Notes: generated by a model not told the origin, from the sequence alone. Shown: positions 1 to 12,894, numbered from the stretch's first letter. The stretch: 64,000 nucleotides of DNA from Rhytidiadelphus loreus (GCA_947034895.1 OX344763.1:4714501-4778500); one strand, 5' to 3'. Program-made: numbers and translations.

Positions 1-588
1 CCTTCTAAAAACAATAATTTACATAAATTATTAAAATTTGCAATGCTAACTCCAAAACTTTGTTCATTATTTTGAAGCTAGTTTAGTGCTTCTTGGAACC
101 AAGGAGCACCTCGAAGGTTCATTTGAAGATATGTAATAATGAGTCAAACAATGTTGTTTGGTTGTGGTTAAGTGCTCTTTAGAACTATACTTCGAATATT
201 CATTTGTAGAATTGTAACATTTCATCCTACATTGTTGTTCAACTGAATCCAAATTTTTCTTATGTATTTTTTTATGTTTACAATTTTACAAATGATTTGA
301 GTGGTCCTTGGGGTGCCATGAACTATTTCCACTCTAGACTGATTAGGGTTTAGGATATGTGACAACTACTTCAATGGACCATTTTGTATCTACTGAGGTA
401 TCCACCTCTAAACAAAAGTGGTTTCACTATCTCTTGCAAGACAAATACACAACATCTTATAGATTGCTACCTATAAGAAGTAGCTTCACTTTGTCAAAGC
501 TCAAACTTGGTGCGTGTATATACTTGTTGTCCTCAACGTTTACCTTGCAAGTAAACTTAAAGACATGATACAAATGCTTGTAGTTCAC
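1..588. other. AT-rich DNA, no gene seen
   Basis: Both strands carry only short reading frames with no family I recognise, and codon use looks random. Possibly the flank of the coding remnant that follows. Confidence 0.4.
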
Positions 589-1610
589 CTATGATTTCCT
601 ACTACCAAGTGTAGTTGTACTCATCGTAATGAAGTCTTCACAGATACAAGTAAGAAAGTCTAAAATTGTGATTTGATAGATCTTTTGGTTGGGAAAGATA
701 CTGGACATTACAGTGATTATTCTAACATAGCTAGGATATGGAATAACAACTACGGATTCAACGACAACTTTCAAATTACATGCTGTCTCCCATTTGTTGC
801 GGTAGTCAACTATGGAGGCATTAGGATTACGTTGTATGGTCCTACCCAATTTCTTTGGAGGATGCATACCACTGTCATATGGTTGCAAATCACTACCTGA
901 TTATTTCAAGTGAAGGAAGGACACACCTCTCTCCGTACTCTCTTCATTAAAAAGATGGAGCGCTAGTTTGCCTAGCTCTTCAGTTTGCAATTGAAAGCCT
1001 ACTTCGTCCAAAGAAAGGATCTCTGATTTGATAAGATGTGTTCCATATGCAATAGGCCACACATTTGGCAAAGGAGGCCAATTGTAAACCGACTTGACTG
1101 TAGAGCCTCTTGCACAACGCATAAGGTCATCTGCACAAAACCTCTCCCACTCTGTCTCATTTTTGTTGTCACTTCGTTGTAGTCTAGGGTAGGCTTTGTT
1201 TTTGCAAAGTAGATGGCCCACATACAATGAGTAGCGTAACTTTAGGCCAAAATCATTTGCAATGTTTGTGGTGGGTGTAGGTGTGTCTAATTAGGACTAT
1301 CGAACTTACGGTCCATGCCCTCTAGTTGTCAACCTACAAAAAATGAGGAAGTTGAGCTGGGTTGACTTCCAAAAGGAGATGCCCGAGGAGATGCCGAAGA
1401 AAGAAGAGGAGGTAAATCAAAGAGCACATCTCCATTAAATGATTGAGGAAGATGGCAAACATATTCACAATGAAGTATATTGAGGTTTATAAACTTCAAC
1501 TCATTATGTGCTTGCAGATGACTTTGCATTTCTCTAAGACACTCCAAGATGCTTACAAGCTCAGATGCCCTCTCATGAACTAAAGTAAGCAATATGTTAT
1601 CTTGTTGCAT
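589..1610 (-). pseudogene. unidentified protein-coding remnant
   Basis: The minus strand from 1227 down to 589 is a single reading frame broken only by one TAA at 901-903. It has protein-like composition, including the stretches AYPRLQRSDNKNETEWERF and MHPPKKLGRTIQRNPN. A second frame from 1610 to 1329, offset by a frameshift, continues the coding-like signal upstream with a helical, leucine-rich segment. I do not recognise the family; a transposon or a host gene fragment are both possible. It abuts the repeat copy that starts near 1690. The internal stop and frame change mark it as decayed. Confidence 0.4.
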
Positions 1611-3639
1611 GTGGTCCGCACTTACAATAGTGTCTTCACACTTCTTGGATAGTTAGATACGGTAGATAGTTTGCAACTTGCATCAATGAAAACAACACCA
1701 TCGTTGGAAGACTCTATATTCTTTAAGAAACATACCATTAGTTTTTGATGTGGAGTCTTTTGCACTACAAGAAAATGGGCAAAAATGTGACTGCAAAGAA
1801 TGACTGCTTGACCAAAATGACTTAAGAATGACTCGGGCTCCCTAATTGCACCAACGCTGTGAGAATTATTGTAGCGGAGTCATTTTGCAGTCAGGAGTGC
1901 GACTGTAGGACGAAAAGTCCACGAGGGGAAAGTTTCATCCACTGTATTTCGTTCACAACGTTATTGACTTGTATGAACTGCAATGCAGTCATAATATATG
2001 ACTGCTCGTCGCTCCAATGCAACTAGAAAGTGACTTCAATGTGACTAGAAAATGACTCCAAGAACCCCAACAACTCAATTCTAGGAAGTTACAACTTCAT
2101 GTTGGAAAAAGAAAAAGAAAATGGGTAGAAAGAAAGACATGGCTAAAAGGCAAATTTCCTTCCAAAAAGGGTTTCACTATAGTGCGACTACAAAATGAGT
2201 GAATTGTCACTACACCTTTTTGAAATAGAAACTCCAACAAAACACAATTTGAAAGGATATTGTCATGTGTTTCCTTGATTATTAACAAATGCAACTTAGA
2301 GATGATGTTGTATCCTTTAAAAAAATTGTTTAATCTTTTTTCTCTTCCTATCCCTTTTTTTCTTTTACATCCTCTTCTTCTTTTTACTTCTCTTATCTAT
2401 TTCATGAATTGTAATTTTCTTCAACTTACTTTAAAAAATAATAATAATTACTCTCTTTTCAATATTTAATTATTTTTTATGTTTTTTTTAATTATTTTCC
2501 AATTTTTACTTCTTGTAATTTTATTTTATATATTTTTTCCTTTTTTCTTGTCTTCTTCATTTCTTTGAAGATTTTTTATCTCTCTAATTTCTCTACTCTT
2601 TGTTTATCTTTTTAAAAAAAATAACCTTAAAAAAAGAAAATTTTCTTGTTCTTTTCTTTGAAATTGTGCATTCTTGGTGGCCCTTTTGCCTTGTTGGTAT
2701 ATTTTATTATTTTAGTAAAAGTAAACTTCAAGGTTCATTTAAACTCCTACTAATATGGCACTATTGATTTTTGTTCATTTGCATTATTGTCTTTTCATTA
2801 CCTCCGTACAATTCATATGATTCAAAATTTACATTTTGAGGTCCTAAAAAACATACACCTATCAAGTTATGTTAAGAATCTTATTTTTTGGACATACTAA
2901 TTAGGTATTTATGCTTAAAACCTCCAAAGTTTGTCTATTTTGTTCATTTTGATCAATTAAGAAAACTATAAAATGAAAAAAAAAATTCTTGCATGTAATG
3001 AAATCAAGATGTATATTCTTGATGAATTTTTCTTGGAATTTTTATTATTTTTGGATTTATTGAACCTATTGGTAAAAATTGCTTAATTTTGACATTTGCA
3101 AGCATATACAATGCACAACTTATTATTCAACTTATTTCTCTTTTGATTTTTCTGTCTATTTACTTATGTTTTTCTTATTAAAACAAACTGAAAAAATTAA
3201 ATTAGATTGACAATGCAAAGGCCAAAAACTAAATTTTAGATGACACTTAGCACCTCCGAGAGATAGAAAAACAATTTTTCATTTCAATTTTTATGGAACT
3301 AGGTTGAAAACTTTTACAATGTCTATGTTCCATCCATTAGTTTTTGTTCACAACATTGTTAAACTTCCAATGTGGACTTAATCAATTCCATTGTGGTGGC
3401 CATAGTCAAAAGTGAGTAAACTGTGCGACTGTATTTTGACTACAATTTCCTCTAAAGCGACTACATAATGACTTTTGTATCACTACTTTACTACTACATT
3501 AGAATCTTACAAATCCCATATCGTTTGTCTTGCCTCCTACCACCCACTTGTATAAAAGGCTTGTCATTTGAGCTCTTTGTATTCACACACTAAGTGGCTT
3601 AAGAAGCCATTTGACATATGCAAAATATAGTGTATTGTA

Positions 3640-3785
3640 TATTATATATTTTTGTATTGTGTATTATATATTTGTATATGGTGTATGGTATATTGTGCAT
3701 TATATATTTGTATATGGTATATTGTGTATTATATATGTGTATATGGTATATTGTGTATTATATATTTGTATATGGTGTACTCATT
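3640..3785. repeat. AT-rich tandem repeat
   Basis: About five copies of a 30-40-bp unit built on gtatattgtgtattatata and ttgtatatggt. It lies inside the CACTA-type element. The small reading frames across it are periodic artefacts of the repeat. Confidence 0.8.
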
Positions 3786-3815
3786 TTGCACATTTCACAG
3801 CATCTTAGAAATAAC

Positions 3816-4106
3816 CTTCAATTTTTTTAGATTTTATAAAATAATATTCACAAAATTGTTAGATTTCAGAAAATAATATTCAAATTTTCTAGATTTTAGA
3901 ATATAATCCTAGATTTTAGAAAATAATATTCAAATTTCCTAGATTTTAGAACATAATCCTAGATTTCAGAAAATAATATTCAAATTTCCTAGATTTCAAA
4001 ATATAATCCTAGATTTCAGAAAATAATATTCAAATTTCAGAGATTTCAGAATATAATCCTAGATTTCAGAAAATAATATTCAAATTTCAGAGATTTTAGA
4101 AAATAA
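3816..4106. repeat. 50-bp composite tandem repeat (30+20)
   Basis: A 30-bp unit (agatttcagaaaataatatt plus caaatttcct) alternates with a 20-bp unit (agattttagaatataatcct) for about five cycles. The short unit looks like an internally deleted version of the long one. It lies inside the CACTA-type element. Confidence 0.85.
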
Positions 4107-5482
4107 ATTGACTGCTGACGTGGATGTCCATGTCAGATTTAAAAGGGGTCCATTGCCACTACACAGTGACTACAAAATGACTGCAAAATTACTTCCATTG
4201 TGTCCGGTCAACTTCCCTCTTTCTTTATTCCTTCTTTCTTTACTCCTTTTCTCTTTCTTTTTCATCCACTCCTACATCCAAGGTAGAAATGGATGGTGAT
4301 AATACAAACGCAGTCGTTTACATAAACGACTTGACCACAACGACTGTAGGGACCTCAAGTCGTTTTACAGTCAAGGTGATCACAATGACTTCTTTGTAGT
4401 CGTTTATTGAAGTCATTTTGTTCACCATTTTCTTGTAGTGTTGTCATGTACTTCATAAACTAAGTCTACCTCCGACAAAGGGTAACTATTAAGAGTGATG
4501 CTCGTTACCTACACCAATGCGACATATTTAGGAGAGTGATCTAGATATACTCAATCATTAATCATTTATTGTATGGAAACTACTTATTGGAAAACATGTC
4601 TTAGAAAACCAATGAAAGAACCAATAAGGTAACCAACCCTATTGCCGCCACAATTTTGAGTTTGATCCCCTAGAAGTACCATATAAGAGAAGATTAACTT
4701 TTCTTTTAGATATCCATAATCAACAATGAAGATATTGGTAGTAGGAAGTAGTTTTAGATATGCACCCCAAAATACATGAACACCACTAGGTTCCTCCAAA
4801 TTGAAATTGCAAAGAGTTGATAATAGTCATGCACTCATGCTCCATACTAAAATTGACAAAAATCAAAAGAATAGTTGCTATACAAAGATCCTATGATGAC
4901 CACCTCCCTTTGTAGGAAGTTGCTACTCAAACTCCATTGCTCCTAAAAGCAACTTTGAAGAGTCTAAAATCATTGTTTTTACCTTTTATTTTGCCACATT
5001 CACTTCCTAATTTGGTCACAAACAAACCAATCTCTCATGAATTGAGTTTGAACAATTAATAGGCTAATTGGTGGTCCAAATAGGCTCATAGGAGGGTGGG
5101 TGAAGTAGTCACATGGCAAAAATAAGGTGGGTTCACTTACCAGTATGCCCAATTCCATCAAGTGTTGATAAACTCCACTAGTTACTATGCGTATCATTTC
5201 TACAAGTGAACCTAAAGAAAAGAGAGAAGAAATAGCAACTTCTTTTGTTGGAGGTTAGCATCTATTTACAATGGATCCCATGTCAAATCCTTGTTGGAAT
5301 TCCCTACATTGCCACCGAGTCCAATCATGTGTTGCCAAGATAGAAGGTTGGTACATAAAGAAGTAGAAAATTGCTACTTGAGTAGTTAGTTAAAATCTCA
5401 TCAAGATATTAGTTAATTTGTAAAAAAGCAACCTTGCTTGTAAATAGGCTTGGGATTGAATCCTTGTGTATGTGTGAGTTAA

Positions 5483-6535
5483 CCCCTAAAAGACCATTGT
5501 CCCTTCAGGGGACAAATGGGATTTTGGGCATGTACCTGTTTGTCTCAATTTTTGTCTTGATTTTTTGAATTATTTTTTTAAGATTGAAAAACTGATGAGC
5601 TTCCTGGGATTATATTTATTTTCACAATTGGTGCCCGGGAACAAAAGTTATGACCAAATAAGCTCAAAACAGGGGACGGAGGGCAGTCCGGGCAGCAAAA
5701 AGAAAATTTGAAAAAATTTGAGTTTTAAAAAAATAAAATAAAATTCCTCATATATTTTATTTTTGTCTATCTGTAAAGCTTTGATTCATTTCATTTGGAT
5801 TTGTTATGAGAAAGTTATGGACATTCTTGTTTTTTGGGCAGTTAGAGCATTTTCTTGAAAAAAATATCTTGTAGGATTCATTTCTGAATGCAATTTTTCA
5901 AATTTTTCAATTTTTTTTTTCATGGTTGAGTTTAACAACCCCACCATTGGAATTAGTGCATTTTAATTCCATCTAAAATATTTTAATATTTTAGATTTTC
6001 CTTCTATCTCATACCTATTTCTAACAAAAAAAAATTTCATGGTTGAGTTTACTTTCTAGAACAACCTCACCATTGGGATTAGTGCATTTTAATTCCATTT
6101 AAAATATTTCAATATTTTAGATTTTCCTTCTATCTCGTACCTACTTCTATTTAACAATTTTCTTAAGAATGAAAATTAAGTTTTTTTATTTATTTATTAT
6201 TTTTTCCCTAGACTCTCAACTCAATTCTCTACTATAAATATTTAAAGCTCAAAACTCTGTAGTGCAAAATTTTTTAATTAAAAATGTTCAAAGTCAAAAG
6301 ATCTAGTCCCGCAATGTGGTAAAAAACTAGTTTTTTCCACTTTAAACGCAAAAATCTTGCAATCTGTGCGGTCAAAAATTCTGAAATTTTTTTCACACTT
6401 TTTTATACTAGTTAGGTGTAAGATCCTACGGTTAGATGTGCAAAAAAAACAATTTAAATTTTTATTTACTCTTTGCTACAGAAATGGCAGATTTCAGTGT
6501 TTTATGGCAGAAAAAAGGCCTCGGTCCTTTAGGGG
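5483..6535. mobile_element. TTAA-flanked TIR element (piggyBac-like termini), 1.05 kb
   Basis: Terminal inverted repeats CCCCTAAAAGACC and GGTCCTTTAGGGG lie directly inside TTAA tetranucleotides (5479-5482 and 6536-6539). Related repeat-R copies at about 14535 and 37215 lack the element and read straight through, so it is an insertion into R. A TTAA target with CCC-starting termini is typical of piggyBac. A PIF/Harbinger element with a TTA/TAA target is the main alternative. The interior is AT-rich with no transposase. Confidence 0.65.
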
Positions 6536-6822
6536 TTAAATGAAATAAATCCTACTCTTGTAGCAAACATTGTGTAAGGTAACTACACCTTATTTCAACC
6601 CCTTTCTAAAACTGACCCCTACATATTCTCACCCAACATGTACTCTCCCTATTCATGAGAGTTCAAGGTTGATTTTAGAAACACCTATTTTCAGCACTCT
6701 GAATATTCATAGTTTATTCATATAGTGTCCCAAAAAATGCAGTCCAAGAGAATCTAAAATCTGGTTTTCAATACATTAATGAGAACCATGCTGAAACGCT
6801 TATTCGGTTGATATTAGGTGTA

Positions 6823-7362
6823 AGGTAAACTAGCCTATGACAGGCCAAGTGCCTAATATAGACATCTATAAGATGATCCATTACAGATTTCCATCAATCT
6901 GTGCCAGGTTTTTTCTAATTAATGTAAGCAAAACTTCATTAGGTAGGTTGATGGCTGAAATCAATGTTTTGTATGATGGTGATGGAGATGTTATAGACTG
7001 TTTTAGAAACTCGTCCCTTTCTAGTGTAATTAATTACATGAACTAACTTTTTTGATTCCTTTATGTCATGTCCATGTTAGAAAATATTTCAACCATGTTA
7101 GAAAATATTGTAACTGCATTGGGTGGTTTGATGACGACCATGGGTATAGTTTTTGATGGTTGTGGGACAGTCTAGAGACTGTTTTGAGCCATTTGACCAG
7201 TTCACTTCAAAAATCTGTAACAAATTCATACTTAGTCAAAAAAAAAATTCAATTGTTCTATGAATTTTTCATGTTTGCCTTTATATGGAAAAAAAATTTC
7301 AAAATTTCAAATTTGTCAACAAGGCAAACCAGGCAATCTGCCTGTCATAGGCTGGTTTACCT
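6823..7362. mobile_element. Tc1/mariner-type MITE, 540 bp
   Basis: Near-perfect inverted repeats AGGTAAACYAGCCTATGACA sit at both ends, flanked by TA (6821-6822 and 7363-7364). The copy of the host repeat near 37540 reads taggtgTAgttata without the element, giving a direct empty site with a single TA. No coding capacity. Two diverged internal repeats occur (6945-7010 and 7115-7185). Confidence 0.8.
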
Positions 7363-9107
7363 TAGTTATAAACTGCATATGTGCAAAAATATGCGTGAGA
7401 GCCTCTTTGCGTATTTTCTACGTACGTTCCCAAGGTCAAGTACAAGCGAAATGAGGGCTACATACCCGGACGGGGACGGAGACTTGGTGAGCCTACATTC
7501 CTTCTCCACTTAGAACTACTTCGAAGAAGAGCATGGCTGCAAGATCATTCCAGAGTGCATTCGGTGGCACGTCTCCGAAGTTATGATGAGATTGAAAACA
7601 TGCGTTGCAAACAGTGATCCAGTTTCGTGGCAAAGTCCTCAGGGTTGACCAACAGATAACACCTGCAAAGCGGAAGTAGAGCATGTTGTGAACTGAAAAG
7701 TCCATTCCTGATTTGGACCTTTCATTTGGAGTTTTCCCAAAGAGTTAAATTTCTTCACGCAAATTTCAAAGTAATTGCATATTTTGAAAGCGGAGAAAAG
7801 GGGGGGATAAAATGTATTTAAATTTGAGGTGTAGACAATTGTTTCACCATTTCCGTTTAATTCCCCCAAAAATATAATTTTGTACCTAAAATTTCCAAGA
7901 AATAAGCCACATTCAACACCCGCCAAAATTGTTTGGGCTTTGGACCACACTTTAGAACATGAAAGTGCCTCAAATCAAGCAAGCGTCTTGTAGATTGAGG
8001 ATTCATAGAGTAGTACAAAATCCAATAAACTAGTGGTAGATTGGTAGTGGATATAAAGCAACTTCTTAGAGTCTTCTAATTGAAAATTTAATTTACTATT
8101 TCTATATTTTTTTTTCACTAGTACTTCTTCTTGTTTGATACACCTCAAAATTTAACACCTTCTTTTAGTCTCATTCACAAATTCCAAGATATGTATGTAG
8201 TTTTGAAATTTGGTAAAAATTGATTAAAGGAGGAGGGTTTCAATGAAGAATGAATCTTTTTGTTCACAACTCTATTGACATAGGAAGTTTGAGACTTTGA
8301 GGCCCAAGCTAATTGGACTTTGAGGCCCAATCTTTTTTTGAATTAAAAGGTAGAGTTGCTTGATGTTGGAGGCTTTGAAAACTAGGTTTTGTCGGCTTTC
8401 AAGGAGACCCTCTACATCAATAAATATTATTCTCCACCTTCCCAAGATGCTTGAAATCCAAACCCAGTATCAATAATTGGATCAAGAAGTCAAACTTGGA
8501 TCTCTTTAGAGTCATGCTTGGAGGGTTCTTTGGAAAAAAATTTGCAACTTTGTTCCCAAAAATTACCTTAGGAAAAATGCACAAACACTAGAACTTGTTA
8601 TTTATCATGGATGATAAATTTGAAAATTTTGAACATGTTTTGGAATTAGAAATCCCAAATGACCAAATTAGAAAAGAAGGGGTCATGAAATACAAAGTTA
8701 ACATTTTTTATTTCTTCTAGCTGTTTGTATTTAGGGTGATTGGAAAAAACACCGGTCTTTTTTTCTATTGTGACAAACACATCATCTACTATAACTTTTG
8801 AAGTATGAACCCATTGAACTTGAATTTTTATTTATTCAAGATGGATGTTTCCATTGTTATCATATCCTTTATTTTTCAAAATAAAAATTACATTTAAAAG
8901 TCTATTTTTGAATTTGTCACACTTTCAAGTTTAGAGGGGTTGTATACTATGGAGTACTCAAAATTAATGATCTGGAGTTGAAATTTCTTTGAAATATTCC
9001 CACAATAGGTGGGCAGGTTTTGCATTAGGGGCATCTAAAGATACATTATTTTATGTCCTCTACATTTGTGCAAATAGGGTTCTTTGGCTCATACACTTTT
9101 GAACATT

Positions 9108-9329
9108 CACTACAAGAGAAAGGTGTGTTTTAAGTATAGTCCTACAGATAAGATATTAAGTAATGACCTTTATGTTGACCTTTATGTAGATTTTTAGTAA
9201 AAATTTATTGAAAATACGTGTACTTTTAGTAAATTTTTACTAAAAATCTACATAAAGGTCATTACTTAATATCTTGTATCTAGGACTATACTTAAAAACA
9301 CACTTAAAACACCCCTTTCTCTTGTAGTG
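9108..9329. mobile_element. CACTA-type MITE, 222 bp, near-palindromic
   Basis: Starts CACTACAAGAGAAAGG, ends CCTTTCTCTTGTAGTG, and is flanked by the 3-bp duplication ATT (9105-9107 and 9330-9332). The two halves are inverted copies of each other over most of their length, so the whole element can fold back. Nested in repeat R copy 1. Confidence 0.85.
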
Positions 9330-10229
9330 ATTTCAATTCATTCTTTTGGTGAAATCAGATCACCATTAAGTCCTCACAACTTTCCAATTTTTAATTTTCC
9401 TTTCTACTATGGTACATTTTTTATAAACTAAAAACTTGGCATACCCCTTTTATGTGAAAAATTGGGACATAGTACTGGTGGGTACAACTAAGACTATGCA
9501 ATATTCCCAAAAAATTCTTATTAATAGTACAAGCTTTCCCTTCTATTCATTGGAAACTGAGATTGGAAAAAACTTCCAATTTCATCAATTGAAGGTAGAA
9601 TTATTTGAAATTGTTCCTTCCCTAAATATGATATATTATGGTCTTCTCAAGTGTTATCCATGTAACCTTAAACCATAATTGTGGGGTATTATCAATCCAG
9701 CCTACACATGACAATACATGGTTGTAAAGTTATGAAACTCCTAGTATTAATAGATGATTTTGAGTTTTTATTAAAATATTTTCAAGATACAACTACATGA
9801 CACTTTAACTACCCGACAACTTCATATTAAGTTGTTCCAAGTCTTGATTCTAGGAATTACAAAAATTACAAAAGTCTCCAAAAAAATATGATTTATATGC
9901 TCTATTTTAATTTTATGGTTTCCAATTGTGTACAAGTAAAATATTTGTCTTACTATAATTTTGACTTTGTATATGCAAATAAGTTTAACTATACGGTTTT
10001 AAGGCAGTCTACCGAATATCCAGTCAAGATCAAATCAGTGATACTGTATGGCAGGTTCTTGGCAGAGTGGTGGGTGTTCAAATTCTGTACCGAAAGTTTT
10101 TAAAAATTGCAGCTGAGCTTTAAGAATAAAAGACAAATCAAATCAAAAGCAACTAACAAATTTCAATATACCTTGTTACAGGCTCAACCAGATACTACCC
10201 GTATATATGCTTGAGTATAGCCCACGGAC

Positions 10230-10560
10230 ATACTTCCTCCATCCCATAATATTAGTCCTTTTTTGTTTTTTTCATTTGTCCGGGATGACTTGTCCCCTTT
10301 ACTTCAAACTTGATTTTAGGGCTGAAGATCATTTTTTTTGTTTTATGACATTACCTAATGAAACAAAGTACAAAAAGTGTACAGTGAATCGTAAAGTATG
10401 TACAATGCAAGACCATGAGCTAGAATTTGGGAAAAACACTGGAGGAAACTCCTTTGAGAACTCCTTGGAGGCTTGGAGCACCAAAATTGAGGTTCAATGG
10501 AGTTTGGTGCCGTGTTTCTTTTGTACTAATCTTATTAGTTAAACCTTCCTCTGACACCCG
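10230..10560. mobile_element. Stowaway-like (mariner) element fragment
   Basis: Begins TACTTCCTCCATCCCATAAT, close to the Stowaway-type terminus found in many plants. A related copy starts at about 44730 with tccctccgtcccataatact, and an inverted one ends at 23673. The downstream sequence of the first two is similar (catttgtcc, ccctttacttca). I do not find the opposite terminus, so it is probably truncated. The 111-codon frame at 10207-10542 is not a recognisable protein. Confidence 0.45.
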
Positions 10561-11440
10561 TTTACAAACTCGGGATGAACTTTACTATTAACTCTAGTCT
10601 GTATCAGTTCAATGGTCTCCTGTATATCAGTTTTCTTTTCAATATCATGGTGGAAGGTAGATTTTCTAGAAAGTGCGTGAGTGTGTGGGTAATTTAATAA
10701 TCAGTCTCACGTACTCGCTTGATCTGGCCAACTGCATGCAGCAACTGATCGATGCGACGGAAGCTAGTCGCATCAGTCGGGTGAGATCGGTACGTAATCA
10801 TGCATTTCGATCGAGTTCATGACTGTCTCATATTTATGCACTTGAGGAAAGACGTTGTTGGCCAGATTATTCTCCACGATCGAGAGCTTGCCGTGGACTT
10901 ACTGAGCTGTTTGATCGAATGTCCGCGTTTTCCATAACGGTAGATATATATCACTACTGTAGTGTCTGGGATCGGAGTTTCTTGTTCAAGTGCGGAAGTT
11001 GCCGATTCCTAACTGTCTTCTTTTCATGCATGTGCAAGAGCTTGGTGCTCATCACCTAATTTCTGTGTTCCCACGCCGGATTGCTGTGTGGGGTCGTCCT
11101 TTTAGTCAAAATCCTAGTTTCTCATGGCCGATTGCACCATTGAGTGAGTCGTCGCGGCGACCTCGGGGGATTGAATCTTGGAAACTTTGTTTCGAATCTT
11201 GAAATTTGTGTCCATCATGCAAGCAATCATTCCTCTCCAACTTGATTGTGTGTGCGAATCAAGAATTAAACCGTTTGAATACATTGTTGCCAACAGCAGA
11301 ACCTGGAATTCATGACGGGAATTCGACTTATTCACCAACTCGAGGTCGTTGATGTACGTTGACGAACTCCGCGATGAAGGGATGTGTCCAGAAGCAGAGA
11401 CATTGAATTTTTTTTTTTTTTTTTTTTTTTCCGACTCTTC
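10561..11440. other. less AT-rich unassigned DNA
   Basis: Base composition is more balanced than in the flanks. A stretch at about 10704-10791 (+) is open in one frame and ends at a good donor-like GTACGT after an acceptor-like AG, so it could be an exon remnant. The family is not recognised. A small stem occurs around 10753 (gatgcgac / gtcgcatc). Poly-T at 11409-11430. Confidence 0.3.
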
Positions 11441-11441
11441 T

Positions 11442-11855
11442 AAGGTAGTATGCTCTAGAAGCGCCCGCCTTCTTCAAACCGCCCCTATTTGGGGTAAAGA
11501 ATGGAGACGGACTAATCCTTAAATGGACCACTTTAGTAATTGAATGCATGAAAAAAAATTATTTTTCTATTGCAAGAGCCAATCATTGCCTTCGACTTCT
11601 GCACATTTGCTTACAAATTGCAAGTGAATAGATTTTGGGAGACCTATGGTCACAAATAGGTGCCTATGCCTTGAATCTTTGAAAATTTATAAGTAATTCA
11701 AAAATGCTTGAAAAAATATAAAACCACTTGTGTTAGACAGTTTTCACATCCATTTTTCTTTCTCTGAAAAATGATCTAAAAATAATTTTGTCCACGTAAG
11801 CCTATGAAAAAGGCGGACCAGCTCTTAAATGGTCACTTTTAGAGCATACTACCTT
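11442..11855. mobile_element. MITE family M2, copy 1
   Basis: Terminal inverted repeat AAGGTAGTATGCTCT at the left, matched by AGAGCATACTACCTT at the right. A second copy at 25229-25643 shares the entire interior, including the block cttcttcaaaccgcccctat. TA dinucleotides at the ends of copy 2 suggest a mariner-type target. No coding capacity. Confidence 0.75.
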
Positions 11856-12339
11856 GGGTGGGTGATGGCACCTTCCTGAATTGAACAATATTGCATGTCA
11901 ACTTGATCTATTTTCTAATGAAATAATAATATAGTAAATTTAAGTAAGTGAGCCATATGGGGTTAGAAGCTCTCATGTATGGTTTTAAAGGAAGATATAT
12001 TTATTTATCCCAACCAAGGAGAACAAACATTTAGCAAAGAGATTCCAAAGCATCCAAAGCTTGGATTTATCCAAACAACAAATTATTGGAAATAAACAAT
12101 CTCACTTGCTTCAAGTATTATATTGAAGTACAAAATTAGTTGAAAATAATAATGTAATCTAAATTTCAAAAGAAAATAATGGAAGATAATTTTAAATTAC
12201 TTTAACTAAAAATAGGATTTAAATGAATACTTTACTTCCACATGGATGTTATTCATCATCTATTTTATTACTAGGATAACTAGTTCATCGTTCATTTATA
12301 TTGCTTATGGTCTTTAGTTGTTTATGGTGTGATTTGTCA
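11856..12339. other. AT-rich spacer
   Basis: No reading frame, repeat or site that I can support. Confidence 0.4.
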
Positions 12340-12542
12340 ATAGCAAGGTGAATCATATTCTAATTCAATGTCCATTCTTTAAGAAACACACCATTATTTG
12401 TGATGTGGAGCCTTCTTTTATATACATTATAAATTAAGTCTACCTTTGACAAAGGGTATTAAGAGTGATGATTGTTACCTACACCACTATGACATTGTTA
12501 GAAGAGTGATCTAGATATACTCAATCATTAATTATTTATTGT

Positions 12543-12894
12543 CATTAGAAAAAATTTCAGGTCTCTAGAGGGTTGCTCCACAATCCTCCACGGTACCCTA
12601 TAATTTACTTTTTTTTTGCTCAAAAATTCGTTTTTTCCCTATTTCCACCTAGCTATATCTGCAGTGACAATGGCATAGGAACCAAAATTTACAAATAATT
12701 TAAAAAAAAAAAATTTTAATCTTAAATTTTTTTTTTAAACAAACGGCGATTACTTACTGTTTTGGCAAGTAGTTAGCCAAGCTGACTGTTCACTGCGAGA
12801 CAGTTCTGCCGTTCTGGAGTGACATGCCGAGCTTTGAAATAGCTTGGCTTGTCACTCCGGAGCACCCTCTGGATGGCTGATATTTCTTCTAATG
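12543..12894. mobile_element. TIR element, 352 bp
   Basis: Long imperfect inverted repeats CATTAGAARAAATWTCAG continuing to AGAGGGT and GCTCC at both ends, about 40 bp each. Repeat R copies at about 4568 and elsewhere lack the element (tattgtatgg). The target duplication is not clear, so I do not assign a superfamily. The interior is GC-richer at the right end. Confidence 0.65.

Larger units (their letters stand above)
1763..4440. mobile_element. non-autonomous CACTA-type DNA transposon, 2.7 kb
   Basis: The element starts CACTACAAGAAAATGG and ends with the near-exact inverse, CCATTTTCTTGTAGTG. It is flanked by a 3-bp direct repeat TTG (1760-1762 and 4441-4443), as expected for the CACTA (En/Spm) superfamily. 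Both subterminal regions contain many degenerate copies of a gtgactgcaaa / gactacaaaatgac motif, like the transposase-binding repeats of CACTA elements. No transposase frame remains; the centre is AT-rich with two tandem arrays. The flanking DNA joins to match the uninterrupted copy near 12400, which supports insertion into repeat R. Confidence 0.85.
1690..10230 (+). repeat. long repeat R, copy 1 (interrupted by younger insertions)
   Basis: Segments 1690-1762, 4441-5478, 6540-6820 and 7365-10230 match, in the same order, 12340-15250 and 36590-44730. The distal part also matches 23674-25140 in inverted orientation. Examples are the block around 4463 (aagtctacctccgacaaagg, matching 12435), the block around 6540 (matching 14545 and 37225), and 7900-8560 (matching 39060-39720). 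No long reading frame survives, so it is probably a decayed, non-autonomous or fragmentary transposable element of at least 4-6 kb. Elements nested in this copy are listed separately. Apart from them I see no gene in this interval. Confidence 0.75.
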
